A stretch of 26,149 nucleotides of DNA from CAZESH01 sp964514665 (GTDB lineage Bacteria; Bacillota; Bacilli; Paenibacillales; KCTC-25726): assembly GCA_964514665.1 (NCBI GenBank), contig CAZESH010000022.1, positions 1-26,149 on the forward strand, written 5' to 3'. Positions 22,707 through 26,149 of this stretch are shown here, piece after piece (positions within the stretch are counted from its first letter, which is position 1; the number at the start of each line of letters is the position of its first letter). Made by a program: the position numbers and the translations under genes. Under the pieces are notes generated by a model. It was not told the DNA's origin. It made no database searches and was given only the letters and a program-made list of their open reading frames with translations.

Positions 22707-23132
22707 ATGGACAACAAACCTCTGATTTATTTTTTGTGCACAGGAAATTCATGCAGAAGCCAAATCGCCGACGGCCTGCTGAAATCGCTCGGCAGTGACC
22801 GCTACGAGGTGAAAAGCGGCGGCATTGAAGCGCACGGGCTTAATCCGCGGGCGGTGCAAGTAATGAAGGAAGCCGGGATCGATATCAGCAATAACAGCTC
22901 GGATGTGATCGATCCGGACATTCTCAACCGTTCCACTTATGTGATCACGCTGTGTGGACATGCCGATGAGCACTGTCCGGTCATCTCCAACAAGAACGTG
23001 ATCAAATGGCACTGGGGATTTGAAGATCCGGCGAAGGCAACGGGAACGGAAGAGGAGATCATGGCGAAATTCCGCGAGGTTCGCGATGCCATCAAAACCC
23101 GCATTGAACAGTTTTTGCAAGAAGGCAAATAG
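22707..23132 (+). CDS. arsC: Arsenate reductase, thioredoxin-coupled
   Basis: This 141-residue enzyme belongs to the low-molecular-weight phosphatase-like ArsC group. The P-loop LCTGNSCRSQ has nucleophile Cys11 and Cys16, and the redox pair is Cys83 and Cys90 in TLCGHADEHCP. It reduces arsenate to arsenite with electrons from thioredoxin, and the product leaves through ArsB. The ATG follows GGAGAG, 27 bases after arsB. A strong bidirectional terminator follows. Confidence 0.95.
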   Translation: MDNKPLIYFLCTGNSCRSQIADGLLKSLGSDRYEVKSGGIEAHGLNPRAVQVMKEAGIDISNNSSDVIDPDILNRSTYVITLCGHADEHCPVISNKNVIKWHWGFEDPAKATGTEEEIMAKFREVRDAIKTRIEQFLQEGK

Positions 23133-23157
23133 GAAAGCCGGATTAGTATCCAGATCA

Positions 23158-23206
23158 AAAACGGAAACGCTGCAGAATGAGCTTCTGCAGCGTTTCCGTT
23201 TTCATT
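23158..23206. terminator. Bidirectional terminator between arsC and the peroxiredoxin unit
   Basis: Perfect 20-bp arms (23158-23177 and 23183-23202, AAAACGGAAACGCTGCAGAA and its complement) enclose TGAGC. The A/T ends provide T-runs on both strands, so it can end arsRBC and the convergent minus-strand genes. Confidence 0.9.
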
Positions 23207-23224
23207 TTGACATTCCTGTTCTTT

Positions 23225-23449
23225 TTATGGGTTTAACATGGCTTTGCCCTTATCACTCGAGACATAGGCTCCGTCTTGTTCGATGACCAACCCGAGGCTT
23301 GGCATCTCGCGCAAGCTGCCGCGGATTTTGAAAAGCGGCAGGCCGACTTCCCCGGCAAGTTCCATCGGCGATTTGGCCTGTTCCATTGCTGCCTTCAGCA
23401 CCGCTTTTGCGGATTCGCTCAATTGACCTTTCTCATTCACACAAGCCAT
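23225..23449 (-). CDS. Small winged-helix-like protein of unknown function
   Basis: I do not recognise a named family for this 74-residue soluble protein. Its pattern (SAKAVLKAAMEQAKSPMELAGEVGLPLFKIRGSLREMPSLGLVIEQDGAYVSS in short form: helix, helix-turn-helix, then a beta-hairpin) resembles a minimal winged-helix domain. It has one Cys, at residue 3. The ATG follows AGGTGA, and that ribosome site overlaps the TAG stop of the upstream peroxiredoxin gene (AATAGGTGA), so the two are translated together. A regulatory or accessory role tied to the peroxiredoxin is inferred only from this coupling. Confidence 0.65.
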   Translation of the reverse strand: MACVNEKGQLSESAKAVLKAAMEQAKSPMELAGEVGLPLFKIRGSLREMPSLGLVIEQDGAYVSSDKGKAMLNP

Positions 23450-23459
23450 GGTGATTCAC

Positions 23460-24134
23460 CTATTCCAATGTTTTTTTGCACAAATACCAATCCACGCACT
23501 CCACATTGTTGTCATTAACCCGTTCAGCGGCAGCTTCCTGAGTGCCCGGCGGAGGTACAATGACTTTGTCTCCCGGACGCCAGTTTGCCGGTGTCGCCAC
23601 GCCGTGACGATCCGAGGTTTGCAGCGACTGGATCAAACGGAGAATTTCATCCATGTTGCGTCCGGCCGACAGCGGATAATAACTGATCGCGCGAATCACT
23701 TGCTTGTCGTCAATCACGAATACGGTGCGCACCGTTTCCGTCTTGCTTTCCTCCGGCATGATCATGCCGTATTTGTAGGCCACATCTTTGTTCAAATCGG
23801 CGATTACCGGAAATTCGATTTTGACGCTCATCTTTTCCTCGATATTTCTCACCCAGGCAATATGGGAATACACGCTGTCGATGCTCAATCCCAAAAGTTC
23901 GGTATTCATTTCCCTCAATTGCGGATAAATCGCTTGGAACGCCATGAATTCGGTTGTGCATACGGGCGTAAAGTCGGCAGGGTGGGAGAACATTACCAGC
24001 CATGAGCCCGTGTAGTCCTCCAGATGTATCGTGCCATGCGTGGTCGAAGCCTCGAATTGCGGAGCCGGAGACCCGATGCGTGGCAGGGAACGAACGGTTT
24101 CCGCCGTTGTTTGGTCATCAGAATATGTAGTCAT
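23460..24134 (-). CDS. Peroxiredoxin (Prx6-like, AhpC/TSA family)
   Basis: This 224-residue thiol peroxidase reduces H2O2 and organic peroxides. The peroxidatic Cys59 is in FSHPADFTPVCTTEF, with the active-site Arg in the later SAGRNMDE region. The C-terminal Prx6 extension includes TPANWRPGDKVIVPP. Two cysteines near the end, Cys213 and Cys219 (ECVDWYLCKK), match the long archaeal-type Prx6 enzymes in which they help resolve the sulfenic acid. The ATG follows AAAAGGAGGAAAA. It is the first gene of a two-gene unit on the minus strand. Confidence 0.93.
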   Translation of the reverse strand: MTTYSDDQTTAETVRSLPRIGSPAPQFEASTTHGTIHLEDYTGSWLVMFSHPADFTPVCTTEFMAFQAIYPQLREMNTELLGLSIDSVYSHIAWVRNIEEKMSVKIEFPVIADLNKDVAYKYGMIMPEESKTETVRTVFVIDDKQVIRAISYYPLSAGRNMDEILRLIQSLQTSDRHGVATPANWRPGDKVIVPPPGTQEAAAERVNDNNVECVDWYLCKKTLE

Positions 24135-24148
24135 TTTTCCTCCTTTTT

Positions 24149-24167
24149 GGACAATACTGAAATGTCC
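24149..24167. promoter_or_regulatory. Inverted repeat upstream of the peroxiredoxin gene
   Basis: GGACA-N9-TGTCC lies 15-33 bases before the peroxiredoxin start, within its probable leader. It may be an operator for a peroxide- or redox-sensing regulator, but it does not match a PerR box that I can recognise, and short arms occur by chance. Confidence 0.3.
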
Positions 24168-24358
24168 GATTTACTATCCTTTGATCATATGCAAATTATG
24201 GGAAATTTGATGTAACATTTTTCACACTTCAGTATTTTTTCTCAAAAGAAAAATGTTATGCAGCAGATGAATGACTCGCTGGATATAATCTCAGAATACC
24301 CATTCACTATTGCACATATAATTGTAATGTTTTGACCTTAAACTTAGGAGGATTGCGT

Positions 24359-25033
24359 ATGCATCCGGCAAGAAAATATGCTTTGCAGGTAGATCCGCAA
24401 ACTATCGCGACTTTTCTTGCGCTTGTCGAAGCCATTGTACCAAGAACTCCGGCCTTTTCTCCATATGGATCCCTGCAAATACCCGGCGCGGCAGAATCAT
24501 CGATCCACGAGTATATGATATGGGAACTGGACCACTCCCTTTCATTGAATTTCGGAATGAGCCTGGTCGTTTTTCCGTTGGCGTATTCTACTGGAAGGCT
24601 GCTCGATGCAGCCGCGTACCAATTCATCGTCAAGAGCGGCACAAAATTTCCCTATCAATATTCGCCTGCGGGCGGCGTTGCATATGCCGCTCTGCCGCCT
24701 GGCGACAGAATTCGCGTGCTGTCCATGCTGGAACGGCTCGAAGTCGATCTCGAAACGCTCCCCGAGCCCTACCGGAATGACGGCGGTTATGTAAAATTCA
24801 CGGTGGATTTATTGAATCGAATGACCCTATTCGGCAATTATTCCGAGTGGTCGGGCTACGGATCGACACGTCTCAACCCTCCCGATCAGCGCATATTGGA
24901 GTACTTTCCGATCGGCTGGCGACAGGTCGGATACCCTGGGGTATCCCGCGGATATCCGCAATTTTACCGCGGCATGATGCTGTGGCTTCAGCACAATGGA
25001 GGAGGGATTTTGAATGCAGCAAACGGAAGCTGA
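24359..25033 (+). CDS. Putative gluconate 2-dehydrogenase subunit 3-like protein
   Basis: This 224-residue protein directly precedes a GMC oxidoreductase gene and overlaps it by 20 bases, the usual place of the gluconate 2-dehydrogenase subunit 3 family in Bacilli. The N-terminus (LQVDPQTIATFLALVEAIVPRTP) fits the start of that family, while the middle and end (YFPIGWRQVGYPG, YPQFYRG) have no motif I can name. No twin-arginine or Sec signal peptide is visible, so the complex would be cytoplasmic or exported in another way. ATG 24359 is chosen for the TTAGGAGG seven bases upstream. A TATAAT at 24317-24322 may be its -10. The family call rests mostly on context. Confidence 0.55.
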   Translation: MHPARKYALQVDPQTIATFLALVEAIVPRTPAFSPYGSLQIPGAAESSIHEYMIWELDHSLSLNFGMSLVVFPLAYSTGRLLDAAAYQFIVKSGTKFPYQYSPAGGVAYAALPPGDRIRVLSMLERLEVDLETLPEPYRNDGGYVKFTVDLLNRMTLFGNYSEWSGYGSTRLNPPDQRILEYFPIGWRQVGYPGVSRGYPQFYRGMMLWLQHNGGGILNAANGS

Positions 25034-26149
25034 TGTGATCGTCATCGGGTCCGGCGGAGGCGGGGCCGTGGCGGCCAAGGAGCTCGGAGAAAAAGGCTTG
25101 CGCGTGCTCTTGTTGGAAGCCGGCCCCTGGTACGGAAATAAAAAGTGGCCGGATCCCAATAGCAACCGGGGAGAGGAGTTGAGCTCCAGCTTTGACGATT
25201 TGGACGTCGAGTTATACAGGAAACACTATAACACGTATGAAAACAACATGAATGACGTAATTTCGGGCCGTTTCCGCTTTGGTCCGGCGGACCGCCGCCG
25301 GACGCCCTGGCACCGTGTCCAGAAGCAGAGGGGCGACATTTGGCAGCTTTCCGGTATCGGAGGCACCACGCAGCACTATTGGTCCAATTCTCCTCGTTCC
25401 TTTCCGTCTGCAATCGATAATCTGTGGCCGATTTCTTACAAGGATCTGATCCCTTATTACGAAAAAGCCGAAGCCACGCTGCCGGTTCAATTCGCGCCGA
25501 CAACCCCGAAGGAAGAATTATTTTATTACGGAGCCAAGAGGGCGGGATGGTCGCTCATTCCCACGCTCGATGTCACAACTCCTGGATACCGGCCGATGCC
25601 GAACGCGATCCTGCCCCCGAACAAGCATATTACCGATCCAGATATTTCGGTCGAAGAACTATCGCATATGGAGGGCTGCTCTTTGTGCGGACACTGCGTA
25701 AATGGCTGTCCCGTCGGTCCTTCCGTAGACAAAATCGCCAAGCGGGGCACACTTGTCAGTTATATTCCTTTGGCGTTGAAAACAGGAAACGTGACCATAC
25801 GGCCCAACTCGTTTACGACCAAAATCCTGACGGAAAGCGATCCGACGGGAGGTTCGCGCGCTGTCGGCGTTCGATTCAGAGACACCTGGACGGGAGAATC
25901 GGAGGAACTGACCGCCAAAGTGATCGTCATGGCCGCCGGCTGCATTGAAACGCCGCGACTGTGGATCAATTCGGGATTGCCATACAATCCGTGGGTCGGT
26001 AGAGGACTTACCAGTCATTATATGGATTGGGTTTCGGGAATTTTCGACGAAAAAGACTTGAACGCCATATTGGGAATTCGCGATGTCAATCCTTTTGTCG
26101 GCCACACTGGGGGAGCGAGGTTCGATTATCCGGGAATCGGTTCGTTTCA
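25014..26149 (+). CDS. GMC-family FAD oxidoreductase (3' end outside window)
   Basis: The first 378 residues of a glucose-methanol-choline oxidoreductase are present. The FAD motif VIVIGSGGGGAVAAKEL (residues 8-24) and LLLEAGPWYG are followed by GIGGTTQHYWSNSPRSF, the family's flavin-contact region. A four-cysteine motif CSLCGHCVNGCPVG (Cys222, 225, 228, 232) lies near the middle, as in GMC enzymes of the long-chain alcohol and gluconate dehydrogenase groups. IVMAAGCIETPRLWINSGLP then marks the return to the FAD domain. The C-terminal substrate domain with the catalytic His lies beyond the window. The ATG follows GGAGGAGGG and overlaps the upstream gene, so the two products probably form one complex. 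Substrate is likely an alcohol or sugar, not known. Confidence 0.88.
   Translation, partial: MQQTEADVIVIGSGGGGAVAAKELGEKGLRVLLLEAGPWYGNKKWPDPNSNRGEELSSSFDDLDVELYRKHYNTYENNMNDVISGRFRFGPADRRRTPWHRVQKQRGDIWQLSGIGGTTQHYWSNSPRSFPSAIDNLWPISYKDLIPYYEKAEATLPVQFAPTTPKEELFYYGAKRAGWSLIPTLDVTTPGYRPMPNAILPPNKHITDPDISVEELSHMEGCSLCGHCVNGCPVGPSVDKIAKRGTLVSYIPLALKTGNVTIRPNSFTTKILTESDPTGGSRAVGVRFRDTWTGESEELTAKVIVMAAGCIETPRLWINSGLPYNPWVGRGLTSHYMDWVSGIFDEKDLNAILGIRDVNPFVGHTGGARFDYPGIGSF

Overview
The window looks like the chromosome of a low-to-mid-GC Gram-positive spore-former-type Firmicute (class Bacilli, probably near Paenibacillaceae or Alicyclobacillaceae). This rests on strong GGAGG ribosome binding sites, T-box leaders, TTG/GTG starts decided by Shine-Dalgarno position, a lipobox lipoprotein and Bacilli-type sulfide, arsenic and peroxiredoxin genes. 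No rRNA, tRNA, CRISPR array, insertion sequence or phage gene was seen.

Layout. 1-322: 3' end of ribosomal protein L25/Ctc. 358-2929 (minus): UDP-glucose dehydrogenase and a GT4 glycosyltransferase. 3075-5271: promoter, two nearly identical tandem T-box leaders, then leuA. 5381-6187: a cytosolic four-helix copper-binding protein (minus) and a small membrane protein. 6341-9310: sulfide:quinone oxidoreductase, DUF1641 protein and a rhodanese-persulfide dioxygenase fusion. 9421-11345: M29 aminopeptidase and PAP2 phosphatase. 11404-13125: thioredoxin, rhodanese, a CstR-like persulfide sensor and a membrane-anchored rhodanese, with three palindromic operator candidates. 13130-13329: a 200-bp imperfect palindrome. 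13456-16791: UDP-sulfoquinovose synthase (sqdB), sulfoquinovosyltransferase (sqdX) and a Gfo/Idh/MocA oxidoreductase. 16962-20661: Ser/Asp-rich lipoprotein, OmpR-type two-component pair, aldo/keto reductase. 20684-20950: truncated ilvD remnant. 20960-23132: arsRBC operon. 23225-24134 (minus): peroxiredoxin and a small protein. 24359-26149: a putative gluconate dehydrogenase subunit 3-like protein and a GMC oxidoreductase cut by the window end.

How the genes may work together. The main theme is sulfur. Sulfide is oxidised by SQR to persulfide, and the persulfide dioxygenase makes sulfite. SqdB needs sulfite and UDP-glucose to make UDP-sulfoquinovose, and SqdX transfers sulfoquinovose to diacylglycerol. 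The window therefore encodes a possible route from toxic sulfide to an anionic sulfolipid, with a CstR-type sensor between the two halves. A second theme is phosphorus-free anionic lipids: ugd plus a GT4 enzyme could make glucuronosyl lipid, and both sugar-lipid loci are preceded by TTTACG-type hexamers on an 11-bp period that resemble PhoP boxes. These links are inferences; the individual enzyme calls are much firmer.
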